From the NCBI GenBank assembly GCA_004173515.1, contig SECN01000016.1, positions 1 through 64,000 of the forward strand: 64,000 bases of DNA. Reading direction: 5' to 3'. Shown in pieces: positions 1-8,239 of this stretch. The notes below the pieces were generated by a model. It made no database searches. It was given only the letters and a program-made list of their open reading frames with translations, and was not told the DNA's origin. Numbering within the stretch: the stretch's first letter is position 1; each line of letters opens with the position of its first letter. The stretch comes from Myxococcaceae bacterium. Lineage in GTDB: Bacteria > Myxococcota > Myxococcia > Myxococcales > Myxococcaceae. Position numbers and translations under genes: made by a program.

Positions 1-114
1 GGTGTCCCCCGCGCGGAGGAAGGTGAAGGCGCTCCTCGTCTGCTCCTGCAGGACGCCGCCGCCCTGCAGGAGCAGACGAGGAGCGCCTTCACCTTCCTCC
101 GCGCGGGGGACACC
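1..114. repeat. Perfect 51-bp inverted repeat (fold-back) at window edge
   Basis: Bases 1-51 are the exact reverse complement of bases 64-114, separated by a 12-base spacer (gacgccgccgcc). The right arm is coding sequence of the ankyrin protein that continues to 543. A perfect 51-bp palindrome inside a protein gene is not expected to be stable, and the left arm adds nothing but the mirror of the gene. The simplest reading is a fold-back artefact at a contig end or join; a real inverted duplication is possible. Nothing left of base 1 is visible. Confidence 0.9.
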
Positions 115-543
115 CAGGCGTTGCGCCAGCTGCTCGACGCCGGGCTTCCGCTGGGCGTGCGCAACGAGCGCGGGGATTCGCTGCTGATGCTGGCCAGCTA
201 CCTGGGCCACGAGGACGCCACCCGGTTGCTGCTGGAGCGCGGGGCGGATCCGGGGCGGACCAACGACGGCGGACAGACGCCGCTGGCCGGGGCGGCCTTC
301 AAGGGCTACCTCGCCATCGCCACGCTGCTGCTGGATGGGGGCGCGCCGGTGGACGGCGCGGGCCCGGATGGGCGCACGCCGCTGATGTTCGCGGCCATGT
401 TCGACAAGCTGGAGATGGTGGAGCTGCTGCTCCAGCGCGGCGCGAACCGGAACCACCGGAGCGCGGACGGGAGCACCGTCCTGGACGCCGCCCGGTCCAT
501 GGGCGGCACGCGCGTGGCCACATGGCTTGCGGCCCAAGGCTGA
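1..543 (+). CDS. Ankyrin-repeat protein, 5' end missing or artefactual
   Basis: The reading frame is open from base 1 to the TGA at 541-543, but everything before base 64 is the mirror image of the gene itself, so the true N-terminus is not visible. From about base 64 the protein shows a helical lead (FTFLRAGDTQALRQLLDAG) followed by four consecutive ankyrin-type units, each with the usual G-(D/H)-LLL-A-G turn (for example LLLERGADPGRTNDGGQTPL and LLLQRGANRNHRSADGSTVL). Ankyrin repeats bind protein partners; no enzyme domain or signal peptide is present. A TTG at 121 is the first in-frame alternative start, but it would discard half a repeat, so the gene probably began upstream. It converges with the transketolase gene. 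Confidence 0.75.
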   Translation, partial: GVPRAEEGEGAPRLLLQDAAALQEQTRSAFTFLRAGDTQALRQLLDAGLPLGVRNERGDSLLMLASYLGHEDATRLLLERGADPGRTNDGGQTPLAGAAFKGYLAIATLLLDGGAPVDGAGPDGRTPLMFAAMFDKLEMVELLLQRGANRNHRSADGSTVLDAARSMGGTRVATWLAAQG

Positions 544-553
544 AATCCCACGG

Positions 554-584
554 GCCTGGGGGCGCCCTTCCTCGCGCCCCAGGC
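554..584. terminator. Hairpin between convergent ankyrin and tkt genes
   Basis: GCCTGGGGGCGC (554-565) pairs with GCGCCCCAGGC (574-584) with one bulged G. It lies between the stop of the ankyrin gene (543) and the stop of tkt on the other strand (595), so it can serve both directions. There is no T-tract, as is common in such GC-rich genomes. Confidence 0.5.
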
Positions 585-594
585 TCGCGGTGCC

Positions 595-2499
595 TCACGC
601 GTTCGTGTGGCCCCAGGTGCCCGCCTCCGGCTTGCCCCGGCCTTCCGTTTCCAGCGGCGAGTCCTCCACCAGCGAGGTGACGCTGTCGACGATGTGCTCC
701 GCGTCGATGCCGGCCGCGCTCAGCAGCTCCGCCGGCTTACCGGAGCCGGGCAGCTTCTTCACCGCGAGGCGCACCACGGTGGGCAACTGCTCGCGCTCGC
801 CCGTGAAGGCCTCCAGCACCGCGTCCCCCAGGCCGCCCTCGGACCAGTGGTCCTCCACCACCAGGAGCCGGCCCTGCGTCTCGCGCGCGGCCTCGCGCAG
901 CGTCTTCACGTCCACCGGCTTCACCGAGTACAGGTCGATGACGCGCACCAGGACACCGTCCTGCTTCAGCAGCTCATAGGCCTTGAGCGCTTCGTGCAGC
1001 GTGATGCCGGCGCCCACCACCGTGGCCACGTCCTGGTCGGACCGCCGCAGCACCTTGCACCCGCCGATGGGGAACTCCTCCGAGGCGGGGTAGAGCACCG
1101 GCGTCTTCTCACGGGTGCTGCGCAGGTAGGTGATGCCCTTTGTCTCCACCAGCTGGGCCAGCAGCTTCGCGGTCTGGTTGGCGTCACACGGGTAGACGAC
1201 GGTGCTGCCGCCCACCGCGCGCATCATCGCCAGGTCCTCCAGCGCCATCTGCGAAGGCCCGTCCTCGCCAATGGACACGCCCGCATGGCTGCCGCACAGG
1301 TGCACCGTGGCGTTGGAGATGGCCGCCATGCGGATCTGATCGTACGCGCGCGACAGGAAGGCCGCGAAGGTGCTCACGAAGGCGCGCTTGCCCAGCACCG
1401 ACATGCCCACCGCGGTGGACACCATGTTCTGCTCGGCGATGTACATCTCGAAGTAGCGCTTCGGATGCGCCTTGTGGAACTCCTGCGAGTACGTGGAGTT
1501 GGAGACCTCCGCGTCCAGCGCCACCACGTCCGGCCGCGCGTCGCCCAGCGCCAGGAGCGCGTCGCCGTACGCCTTGCGCGTGGCCTCCTTCTGGCCTGGC
1601 TCGTACGTGGGCAGCTTCAGCGGCGCGGCGGCGTCCTGTCCGGAGGGCTTCGTCGCGTCCGGCTTCCGCACCTGGATGCGCACGTCGCGCACACCGCCCA
1701 GCTCCTGGATGGCCTCCTTCGCCTTGTCCTCGGGGAGCGGCTTGCCGTGCCAGCCCTCCTTGTTGGCGATGAGCGAGTAGCCATGGCCCTTCTCCGTCTT
1801 GAAGACGAGGCAGGTGGGCTGGCCCTTCTTGCCCTGCGCCTCGGCGAAGGCGCGGTCGATGGCGCCCAGGTCATGCCCGTCCACGGCCAGCGCGTGCCAG
1901 CCGAAGGCCCGGGCGCGGGCGACGTAGGCCTCCGCGTTCCAACCCAGCTCCGTCTGCGTGCTCTGGCCCAGCCGGTTCATGTCGATGAGCGCGCAGAGGT
2001 TGTCGAGCTGATAGTGCCCCGCCTTGTCGAACGCCTCCCACACGGAGCCTTCCGCGGTCTCGCTGTCGCCCATCAACACGTAGGTGCGGAATGGCAATTG
2101 GTCCATCCGGGCGGCCAGCGCCATGCCCACGCCGATGGCCAACCCCTGTCCCAGCGAGCCGGTGGCCACGTCCACCAGCGGCAGCACGTGCGGGTTGGGG
2201 TGGCCCTCCAGGCGGCTGCCGAACTGGCGCAGCGTCAGCAGCTCCTTGTCGTCGATGGCGCCCGCCGCCTTGAACGCGGAGTAGAGGACCGGGCAGGCGT
2301 GCCCCTTGGAGAGCACGAAGCGGTCGTTGTTGGGGGCCTTCGGCTGCTGGAAATCGAAGCGCAGGTACTTCTGGAACAGCACCGCCATGATGTCCGCGGC
2401 GGACATGGACGAGCTGGGATGGCCCGAACCCGCCGCCGTGGTGCAGCGGATGCTGTCGATGCGCAGCTGCGCCGCGAGGTCCGCCAAGGTGTCCGCCAT
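595..2499 (-). CDS. tkt: Transketolase, animal-type
   Basis: The 634-residue protein is a complete transketolase: TPP- and Mg-dependent transfer of two-carbon ketol units in the non-oxidative pentose phosphate pathway, cytoplasmic. Order: TPP/PP domain with TTAAGSGHPSSSMSAADIMA, SKGHA and ATGSLGQGL; the metal-binding motif reads GDSETAEGSVWEAF...ALIDMN; PYR domain with AEQNMVSTAVGMS and GEDGPSQMALEDLAMMRA; C-terminal domain ending with GSGKPAELL. The length and these motifs resemble the animal transketolases (about 620 residues) more than the E. coli TktA type (about 660). The ATG at 2499 is preceded by a GGGAGCGAG ribosome site; the frame stays open 66 bases further upstream but those codons are low-complexity. 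It is divergent from transaldolase, 209 bp away. Confidence 0.95.
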   Translation of the reverse strand: MADTLADLAAQLRIDSIRCTTAAGSGHPSSSMSAADIMAVLFQKYLRFDFQQPKAPNNDRFVLSKGHACPVLYSAFKAAGAIDDKELLTLRQFGSRLEGHPNPHVLPLVDVATGSLGQGLAIGVGMALAARMDQLPFRTYVLMGDSETAEGSVWEAFDKAGHYQLDNLCALIDMNRLGQSTQTELGWNAEAYVARARAFGWHALAVDGHDLGAIDRAFAEAQGKKGQPTCLVFKTEKGHGYSLIANKEGWHGKPLPEDKAKEAIQELGGVRDVRIQVRKPDATKPSGQDAAAPLKLPTYEPGQKEATRKAYGDALLALGDARPDVVALDAEVSNSTYSQEFHKAHPKRYFEMYIAEQNMVSTAVGMSVLGKRAFVSTFAAFLSRAYDQIRMAAISNATVHLCGSHAGVSIGEDGPSQMALEDLAMMRAVGGSTVVYPCDANQTAKLLAQLVETKGITYLRSTREKTPVLYPASEEFPIGGCKVLRRSDQDVATVVGAGITLHEALKAYELLKQDGVLVRVIDLYSVKPVDVKTLREAARETQGRLLVVEDHWSEGGLGDAVLEAFTGEREQLPTVVRLAVKKLPGSGKPAELLSAAGIDAEHIVDSVTSLVEDSPLETEGRGKPEAGTWGHTNA

Positions 2500-2518
2500 C
2501 GTCTCGCTCCCGGGAAAA

Positions 2519-2538
2519 GGGGGCACACCGGTGCCCCC
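2519..2538 (-). promoter_or_regulatory. Perfect 8-bp hairpin in the tkt leader
   Basis: GGGGGCAC (2519-2526) pairs with GTGCCCCC (2531-2538) around a 4-base loop. It lies 20-40 bases upstream of the tkt start in the divergent tkt/tal region, so it would be in the tkt leader or be an operator for the pair. Function is inferred from position only. Confidence 0.3.
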
Positions 2539-2708
2539 CGTACTGTGTTGACTGCCCCGGCCCACGAGAAGCGGTCCGCCCTGCCGGCCCCCGACCCAGG
2601 CAGAATCCGCGAGTGCCCGCCCGCCTGCTCGGACATGGGGGACGGGACGTGGTCATTTTGAACGAACGCCATCCGGGAGCCCTTCGCGCTCCCCCCGGAG
2701 AGAACCCC

Positions 2709-3830
2709 ATGAATCCGCTTCGACAGCTTGCCGAGTTTGGCCAATCCCTCTGGGTGGACAACCTCCAGCGCAGCTACATCACGAAGGGCACCCTGAAGAA
2801 GTTCATCGACGAGGACGGGCTCAAGGGCCTCACCTCCAACCCGACCATCTTCCAGAAGGCGGTGTCGGGCAGCGAGGACTACCAGGACCTCTTCGACGCG
2901 GCGAAGGGCAAGGGCGTCAGCGGCAACGACCTCTACGAGCAGCTCGCGGTGCGCGACGTCCAGGGCGCGGCGGACATCCTCACCCCGGTCTACCAGACGA
3001 CAAAGGGCCAGGACGGCTACGCGTCCCTGGAGGTGTCGCCCCGGCTGGCGCTCGACACGAAGGCCACGCTGGAGGAGGCGCGGCGGCTGTGGAAGACGCT
3101 CGCGCGCCCCAACGTGATGATCAAGGTCCCGGGCACGGAGGCCGGCGTCCCGGCCTTCGAGCAGCTCACCTCCGAAGGCATCAACGTCAACGTCACGCTG
3201 CTCTTCAGCCAGGAGCGCTACAAGGCCATCGCGGAGGCCTACGTGTCCGGCCTGGAGAAGTTCGCCGCGTCGGGCGGAGACGTGTCGAAGGTCGCGAGCG
3301 TGGCGTCGTTCTTCATCAGCCGCATCGACGCCGCGGTGGACAAGGAGATTGAGAAGAAGCTGAAGGCGGGCGCCACGCCCGAGCAGCAGAAGACGCTGGA
3401 GGCCCTGAGCGGCAAGGTGGCCATCGCCAACGCGAAGCTCGCCTACCGCAGCTTCAAGCAGGTCTTCAGCGGCGCTCGGTGGGAGGCGCTCGCGAAGAAG
3501 GGCGCGAAGGTGCAGCGCGTGCTGTGGGCCAGCACCAGCACCAAGAACCCCAAGCTGCGCGACGTGCTCTACGTGGAGGAGCTCATCGGCAAGGACACGG
3601 TGAACACCATGCCGCCCGCGACGATTGACGCCTTCCGGGACCACGGCAAGGTGCGCGCGAGCCTGGAGGAGGACCTGCCCGGCGCGGAGGCGACGATGCG
3701 CCAGTTGGAGACCGCGGGAGTCTCCATCAAGAGTGTCACCGACACGCTGGCCACCGACGGCATCCGCCTGTTCGAGGAGTCCTTCGACCAGCTCTTGTCC
3801 GCGGTGGGCGAGAAGCTGTCGAAGACCTAG
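2709..3830 (+). CDS. tal: Transaldolase
   Basis: The protein of 373 residues is a transaldolase of the long TalB/Tal-PGI-like class: it moves a dihydroxyacetone unit between sugar phosphates in the non-oxidative pentose phosphate pathway. Visible are the N-terminal GLTSNPTIFQKA, the Schiff-base region with NVMIKVPGTEAG (the lysine of this motif is the catalytic one), GINVNVTLLFS, and KVQRVLWASTSTKNP near the C-terminus. The start at ATG 2709 has a GGAGAG site 8 bases upstream; the open frame extends to 2613 but with no ribosome site. Divergent from tkt, which supplies the partner enzyme of the same pathway. Confidence 0.95.
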   Translation: MNPLRQLAEFGQSLWVDNLQRSYITKGTLKKFIDEDGLKGLTSNPTIFQKAVSGSEDYQDLFDAAKGKGVSGNDLYEQLAVRDVQGAADILTPVYQTTKGQDGYASLEVSPRLALDTKATLEEARRLWKTLARPNVMIKVPGTEAGVPAFEQLTSEGINVNVTLLFSQERYKAIAEAYVSGLEKFAASGGDVSKVASVASFFISRIDAAVDKEIEKKLKAGATPEQQKTLEALSGKVAIANAKLAYRSFKQVFSGARWEALAKKGAKVQRVLWASTSTKNPKLRDVLYVEELIGKDTVNTMPPATIDAFRDHGKVRASLEEDLPGAEATMRQLETAGVSIKSVTDTLATDGIRLFEESFDQLLSAVGEKLSKT

Positions 3831-3842
3831 CGAGGCAGGCAG

Positions 3843-3871
3843 GCACCGGGGGCGGCCGTCGCCCCCGGTGC
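3843..3871 (+). terminator. Perfect 12-bp stem after transaldolase
   Basis: GCACCGGGGGCG (3843-3854), a 5-base loop, then CGCCCCCGGTGC (3860-3871), starting 12 bases after the tal stop codon. No T-run follows; the strength and position of the stem are the evidence. Confidence 0.6.
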
Positions 3872-3930
3872 TCCGACTCCAGCTCCGGTCCCATCCGCGA
3901 TAGGCTTCCCCACTGACCGACGGAGGCCCC

Positions 3931-5601
3931 ATGCCTTGTGACCAGCACGACCCCTCCAACGACTCCTGCTTCGACTGCATCATCGTCGATGTCGCGACCT
4001 TCGCGTTCGAGGTCCCCAACAAGAAGGGCGCGGCGATCCGCTCCAATCTCATCGGCCTGACCAAGCGGGTCGCACGGGTGCTCTCCAGCGAGCTCGATGA
4101 CGAAAGCCTCGCCCAGCTCGAGCGGCTGGTCGCGGAGGCGAACGGCGCCCTCCGCAAGAACAAGGAGGCGGGGCCGAAGGACGCACTCAGCGTGGAGGGC
4201 AGCAACAGCGGCCTCGTGGTGCCCGTGGATCCCGGGATGTTCACGCCACTCACCCGGAGCGCCTACCGCCACTTTGTCGGACGCACCGGCTCCTGGCTCG
4301 GGCTGTCGGAGATCCAGGTGCTGGCGAAGCGGTTCTTCGTGAGCTTCAACGTCTATTTCGAATCGACCGGTGATTTCTTCGACATCGGAGCGATGAAGAG
4401 CCGGGACTGCATCATCCGCAGCCACTGCCTCGTCTTCACCGGCAATCATTGGGAGGTGGGCGTCGTCACCGACGGCGCGGTCACCGCGCGCATCGCCACG
4501 AACCCGCTCGGCGACTGCTCGCTGGAGGCCTTCCTCACCCTGCTCGCCATCACCAACCCGACGGTCCCCGCACGGATGGCGCGGCGCGTGTGGCACTGGG
4601 TGGATGACTATCGCCAGCTGCGGCACGACCACTGCGCGGACGGTCGGTTCAACGACGCGGTGCCCGATGACGAGGCCGTCATCGTCACGGACAAGCTCCG
4701 TGACTTCCTGAAGCAGGGGATGGGTGAACATGAGATCGACGACGCGCTGATGGCGGTGCCCGGGCTGCGGCTGAGAAGCGGCCCGAGCCCGAGCACGACG
4801 GCGGCGCCATCGAAGGGGAGCGTGAAGTCGACGCTGGCGAGCACGGGCGGCCGGTGGGGCGACTACGTCGCGCACGTCACGAAGTACTTCAAGTTGACCC
4901 AGTCGCTCGTGTGTCAGACGGCGGCGGACAGTTCGTTCGCGCTCGTCACCAACATCTCGCAGATCGACGCGGCCTCGCTGCTCAAGAAACACGGAAGCGA
5001 CGTGGTCACCGTGCTCGGCCTGAGCAGCAAGCTCGCCGAGCGCGTCTACCGCCCCGCGAACCTCGAGGACGGCGGCAAGAAGCACGCGGCGGCGCGCCTC
5101 ACGCACATCGGGTTCATGGTGGCGAAGATTGAACGGACCGACTCGAAGACGGCCTACTTCATGTGCGTCATCGCCAACTTCGCGGTCGGGCGCATCACGG
5201 AGAAGCATCCGTACATGACGACGGGCGTGGCGCTGACCCAGAAGGCGGTCGCCATCCCGAAGCTGAAGGAGTCGAAGTCCGCATCGGAGGCGGAGCTGTT
5301 CAACGCCGCCGACATGCACACCGAGTGCTATTCGCTGTTCATGCTCGACCGGTTCATCCACGGCGTGCTCGGAGCCAGCCTGGTGAAGTCCGTCGAGGTC
5401 GAGTTCGTCCTGCAACTCGACATGTGTCACCGCTGCCGGCAGGCGACGACGTACTTCCAGCAGAACCACGCCGCCTGCCAGGAGGTGACTCCGTCCTCGG
5501 CGCAGAGTGGCGAGCAGATGAACGGAGACGTCGCGCAGGAAGTGGCGGCCCTCATGAAGAGGCCTCCCGTCATGAAGGCCTGGGATCCGTTCGCGAGCTG
5601 A
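3931..5601 (+). CDS. Unknown 556-residue protein with a deaminase-like C-terminus
   Basis: I do not recognise the full-length family. There is no signal peptide or membrane segment. The N-terminus is Cys-containing (HDPSNDSCFDC), the middle is mixed alpha/beta (residues about 100-270), and a low-complexity linker (GPSPSTTAAPSKGSVKS) sits near residue 290. Residues about 390-515 look like a zinc deaminase fold: beta-rich stretch THIGFMVAKIERTDSKTAYF, then DMHTECYSLF (H463-x-E465), then VEFVLQLDMCHRCRQ (C499-x-x-C502), a spacing of 36 residues between His and the first Cys. In that superfamily the His/Cys residues bind zinc and the Glu moves the proton. Substrate is not predictable; nucleic-acid, nucleotide or toxin deaminases are all possible. 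The gene stands alone between a terminator stem and a convergent gene, overlapping the latter by 32 bp. Its codon use is a little less G/C-extreme than its neighbours. Confidence 0.7.
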   Translation: MPCDQHDPSNDSCFDCIIVDVATFAFEVPNKKGAAIRSNLIGLTKRVARVLSSELDDESLAQLERLVAEANGALRKNKEAGPKDALSVEGSNSGLVVPVDPGMFTPLTRSAYRHFVGRTGSWLGLSEIQVLAKRFFVSFNVYFESTGDFFDIGAMKSRDCIIRSHCLVFTGNHWEVGVVTDGAVTARIATNPLGDCSLEAFLTLLAITNPTVPARMARRVWHWVDDYRQLRHDHCADGRFNDAVPDDEAVIVTDKLRDFLKQGMGEHEIDDALMAVPGLRLRSGPSPSTTAAPSKGSVKSTLASTGGRWGDYVAHVTKYFKLTQSLVCQTAADSSFALVTNISQIDAASLLKKHGSDVVTVLGLSSKLAERVYRPANLEDGGKKHAAARLTHIGFMVAKIERTDSKTAYFMCVIANFAVGRITEKHPYMTTGVALTQKAVAIPKLKESKSASEAELFNAADMHTECYSLFMLDRFIHGVLGASLVKSVEVEFVLQLDMCHRCRQATTYFQQNHAACQEVTPSSAQSGEQMNGDVAQEVAALMKRPPVMKAWDPFAS

Positions 5602-6286
5602 GCGGCGCGAAGCCCTTCGCCGTCCGGTCGAAGCGCTGACGGTAGTAGCGCGTCCACAGCTTCAGCCCTCCCACGCCCACCACGGTGGGCCCGAGGAAGA
5701 GCGCGAGCTGGAGCCCTTCGATGCCGAAGTGCTTCGCGTTCACCACGAGGACGGCGGTGACGGTGCCGATGCCCGAGGCCACCATGGCGCCCATGTGTTC
5801 GAACCACCAGTGCATCCGCTCCTGGGGCGGCCTCAGCCAGTAGTAGAGGCCGCCCGTGCCGGTGAGGATGCCCACCGGCGCGAAGCCCCACAGCAGCGGC
5901 ACGCCCAGCCACACCCCATACGCCCCGGTGAAGAGCCCCATGAGCAGCACCAGCGCGGACAGCCCTACGTCCAGCGGGTGCTTGTTCGCCCCCGTGCGCG
6001 TCTTCGTCCGCAGCACGCGCACGCCCAGGGACGCGGAGGACGCGCTCATCACCGCCAGGTAGGTGAAGAAGAGGGCCACGGGCTGCTCCAGCGGCGCCTG
6101 GACGAAGCGCCACCCGGAGATGCACAGCGCGGAGAACGCCGTGGCGATCATCGCGCCCACGTAGACCCAACCCACGCGCCGGTGCAGGACGCCGCCCTTG
6201 CGGACCACCAGGGGCAACCAGAGCGTGATGAACGCGATGACTCCCGAGGCGATGTGGAACCAGCGGGCGAGCAGATAGAACGACAT
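5570..6286 (-). CDS. DUF2306-type integral membrane protein
   Basis: A 238-residue protein with about seven hydrophobic segments (for example SGVIAFITLWLPLVV, VGLSALVLLMGLFTGAYGVW, MVASGIGTVTAVLVVNA) separated by short loops. The N-terminal His-bearing pattern (RWFHIASG ... LHRRVGWVYVGAM) is the one seen in DUF2306 membrane proteins; their biochemical role is not established, though conserved histidines suggest heme or quinone chemistry. The ATG at 6286 opens directly into the first membrane helix; the 20 upstream codons look non-coding. Its 3' end overlaps the end of the unknown 556-residue gene by 32 bp on the other strand. Divergent from the histidine kinase gene with 138 bp between. Confidence 0.75.
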   Translation of the reverse strand: MSFYLLARWFHIASGVIAFITLWLPLVVRKGGVLHRRVGWVYVGAMIATAFSALCISGWRFVQAPLEQPVALFFTYLAVMSASSASLGVRVLRTKTRTGANKHPLDVGLSALVLLMGLFTGAYGVWLGVPLLWGFAPVGILTGTGGLYYWLRPPQERMHWWFEHMGAMVASGIGTVTAVLVVNAKHFGIEGLQLALFLGPTVVGVGGLKLWTRYYRQRFDRTAKGFAPLSSRTDPRPS

Positions 6287-6424
6287 GGGTGCCTCCGACG
6301 GGCTGCGAGTCGAGGCAGGACGGTACGCAGTGGCACCAGGGCCCACATCTGGCGGAAGTCATACCGGCCGCATGTGACTTCCGGCACATGGCCTGCCCGC
6401 CACGGATCTCCTAGGGTCCGCGCC

Positions 6425-7588
6425 ATGCCCCAGGGGTCCAGCGTGGCCAAGTCCGCCACCAGCCATCGCCTGCTGCTCGTGGCCGGGATGCTGACCTGGG
6501 CCGTGGTCGGCGTGCCGCACCTCGAGGACCTCGCGCGCGAACCCGCGCGGTGGACGGCCCCGGACACGCTGCTGTGGTGCGCCGCGTTCCTCACCTTCGG
6601 CGGGGCCTTCTGGCGCCAGGCCCACGAACAGGGCCGGGGTCAGGTGCCGCTGCTCGCCGTGCAGACCGTGGCGGCGCTGGTCTGTGTCGCCGCGAGGGGG
6701 ACCGGCTTGGACGGCGCGCTGCTCGCCATCATCGCCGGGCAGGTCCCGGAGATCCTCTCCCAGCGCCGGGCGCTGGCGTGGGTGGGGGCCCAGGCGGGGG
6801 CCATGCTCGTCGTGTTCGCCTTCCACCACCCGCCCGTCCAGGCGCTGGTGCAGATCCTCATCTACGTCGGCTTCCAGGGCTTCACCTTCGGCACGGCGCT
6901 GGTGATGGTGCGCGAGGCCGAGGCCCGCCGCGAGCTGACCCGGGTCCATGCGGAGCTCCAGGCCACCCAGGTGCTGCTCGCCACCCGCGAGCGCGAGGGC
7001 GAGCGGCTGCGCATCGCCCGCGAGTTGCACGACTCCGTGGGCCACCACCTCACCGCGCTCAGCCTCAACCTGGAGGCCGCCGCGCACACCGCGAAGGACC
7101 CCGCCTCCACCGAACACCTGCGCCGCGCCCGCGAGGCCGCCCGGACGCTCCTGTCCGAGGTGCGGGGAACGGTAACGGCGCTGCGGGAAGCGCCCATGCC
7201 CCTGTTGCCCTCGCTGCGGGCGCTCGCGGAGGGCGCCCCGGGGATCGCCGTCCACCTGGAGGTCCCCGGGTCGCTCGCCCTGGAGTCCTCCGAGGCGGCG
7301 CACTCGCTGTTCCGCTGCGTGCAGGAAGTGCTCACCAATACGCTGCGCCACGCCAGGGCCCGCAACCTGTGGATCGCCATCGTGCCCACGGAGGACGGCG
7401 GGGTGCGGGTGCATGCGCGGGACGACGGGCGCGGCGCGGAGCGGGTGACGCCCGGCTCGGGCCTCAACGGCATGCGGGAGCGGTTCACCCGACTGGGCGG
7501 CCGCGTGGAGTGGCGCGCGGCGGCGGGACAGGGCTTGGAGTTGGAAGCGTGGCTGCCGGCGACGTTGGAGAAGGAGGTAGGGACGTGA
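6425..7588 (+). CDS. Sensor histidine kinase, NarL/DesK type (HisKA_3)
   Basis: The protein of 387 residues has an N-terminal membrane domain of about five helices (residues 15-165) without a periplasmic sensor, then a coiled coil (RRELTRVHAELQATQVLLA), the HisKA_3 dimerisation helix RIARELHDSVGHHLTALSLN with the phospho-acceptor His202, and an HATPase_c domain with the N-box at 300-309 (QEVLTNTLRH) and a G-box DDGRGAE...GLNGMRERF. Such kinases sense membrane state or signals within the bilayer. The GTG of the response regulator gene overlaps its stop (GTGA), so the two are translationally coupled. Start ATG 6425 was chosen because it is the last start before the first membrane helix; upstream codons belong to the divergent promoter region. 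Confidence 0.9.
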   Translation: MPQGSSVAKSATSHRLLLVAGMLTWAVVGVPHLEDLAREPARWTAPDTLLWCAAFLTFGGAFWRQAHEQGRGQVPLLAVQTVAALVCVAARGTGLDGALLAIIAGQVPEILSQRRALAWVGAQAGAMLVVFAFHHPPVQALVQILIYVGFQGFTFGTALVMVREAEARRELTRVHAELQATQVLLATREREGERLRIARELHDSVGHHLTALSLNLEAAAHTAKDPASTEHLRRAREAARTLLSEVRGTVTALREAPMPLLPSLRALAEGAPGIAVHLEVPGSLALESSEAAHSLFRCVQEVLTNTLRHARARNLWIAIVPTEDGGVRVHARDDGRGAERVTPGSGLNGMRERFTRLGGRVEWRAAAGQGLELEAWLPATLEKEVGT

Positions 7589-8232
7589 ATCCCATCCGCC
7601 TCGTGCTCGCGGATGATCACGCCCTGGTGCGCCAGGGGCTGCGAAGCCTGTTGGACCTGACGCCCGACCTGCGGGTGGTGGGCGAGGCCGCCGACGGCGA
7701 GGAGGCCCTGCGCAAGGTCGCGGAGCTGGATCCGGACGTGGTGCTGATGGACGTGCGCATGCCGCGCATGACGGGGCTGGAGGCCCTGCGCGCGCTGCGC
7801 CGCACGGATCCGGACCGGCGCGTGGTGCTGCTCACCACCTTCGACGAGGACACCGCCCTCATCGAGGCCCTCCGCGCGGGGGTGCAGGGCTTCCTCCTCA
7901 AGGACGTGTCGCTGGAGGAGCTGGCGGAGGCCATCCGGCGCGTCGCCTCCGGCCAGACCCTGCTGCCTCCCGGCATCGCGGAGCGCGTGGCACGCGGCGT
8001 GGCCGAGCTGCCCCGCGACTTCCCCCACGCGGAGCTGCCCGAGGGCCTCACCCGCCGCGAGGTGGAGGTGCTGCGCCTCATCGCGCGGGGGTTGAGCAAC
8101 CGGGAGATCGCCGATGCGCTGGGGACCGCGGAGGGGACGGTGAAGAACCAGACCTCCAGCATCCTCTCCAAGCTGGGCGTGAGGGACCGCACCCGCGCCG
8201 TGCTCCGCGCCATGGAGCTCGGCTGCCTCTGA
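7585..8232 (+). CDS. NarL/LuxR-family response regulator
   Basis: A 215-residue DNA-binding response regulator. Receiver domain: acidic pair D10/D11, phosphoacceptor D56 in VVLMDVRMPRMTG, the conserved Thr in VVLLTTFDED, and Lys in FLLKDVS. C-terminal LuxR helix-turn-helix: LTRREVEVLRLIARGLSNRE ... GTAEGTVKNQTSSILSKLGV. The GTG start at 7585 overlaps the kinase stop and has an AAGGAGG site at 7571-7577 inside the kinase gene. It is expected to be phosphorylated by the kinase upstream and to control transcription; targets are not visible here. Confidence 0.93.
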   Translation: MNPIRLVLADDHALVRQGLRSLLDLTPDLRVVGEAADGEEALRKVAELDPDVVLMDVRMPRMTGLEALRALRRTDPDRRVVLLTTFDEDTALIEALRAGVQGFLLKDVSLEELAEAIRRVASGQTLLPPGIAERVARGVAELPRDFPHAELPEGLTRREVEVLRLIARGLSNREIADALGTAEGTVKNQTSSILSKLGVRDRTRAVLRAMELGCL

Positions 8233-8239
8233 GCAGGTC

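Noticed and set aside
607-2661. Long plus-strand open frame opposite transketolase
   Set aside because: Arg/His/Gly-rich translation mirroring tkt codon bias; no domain, no ribosome site.
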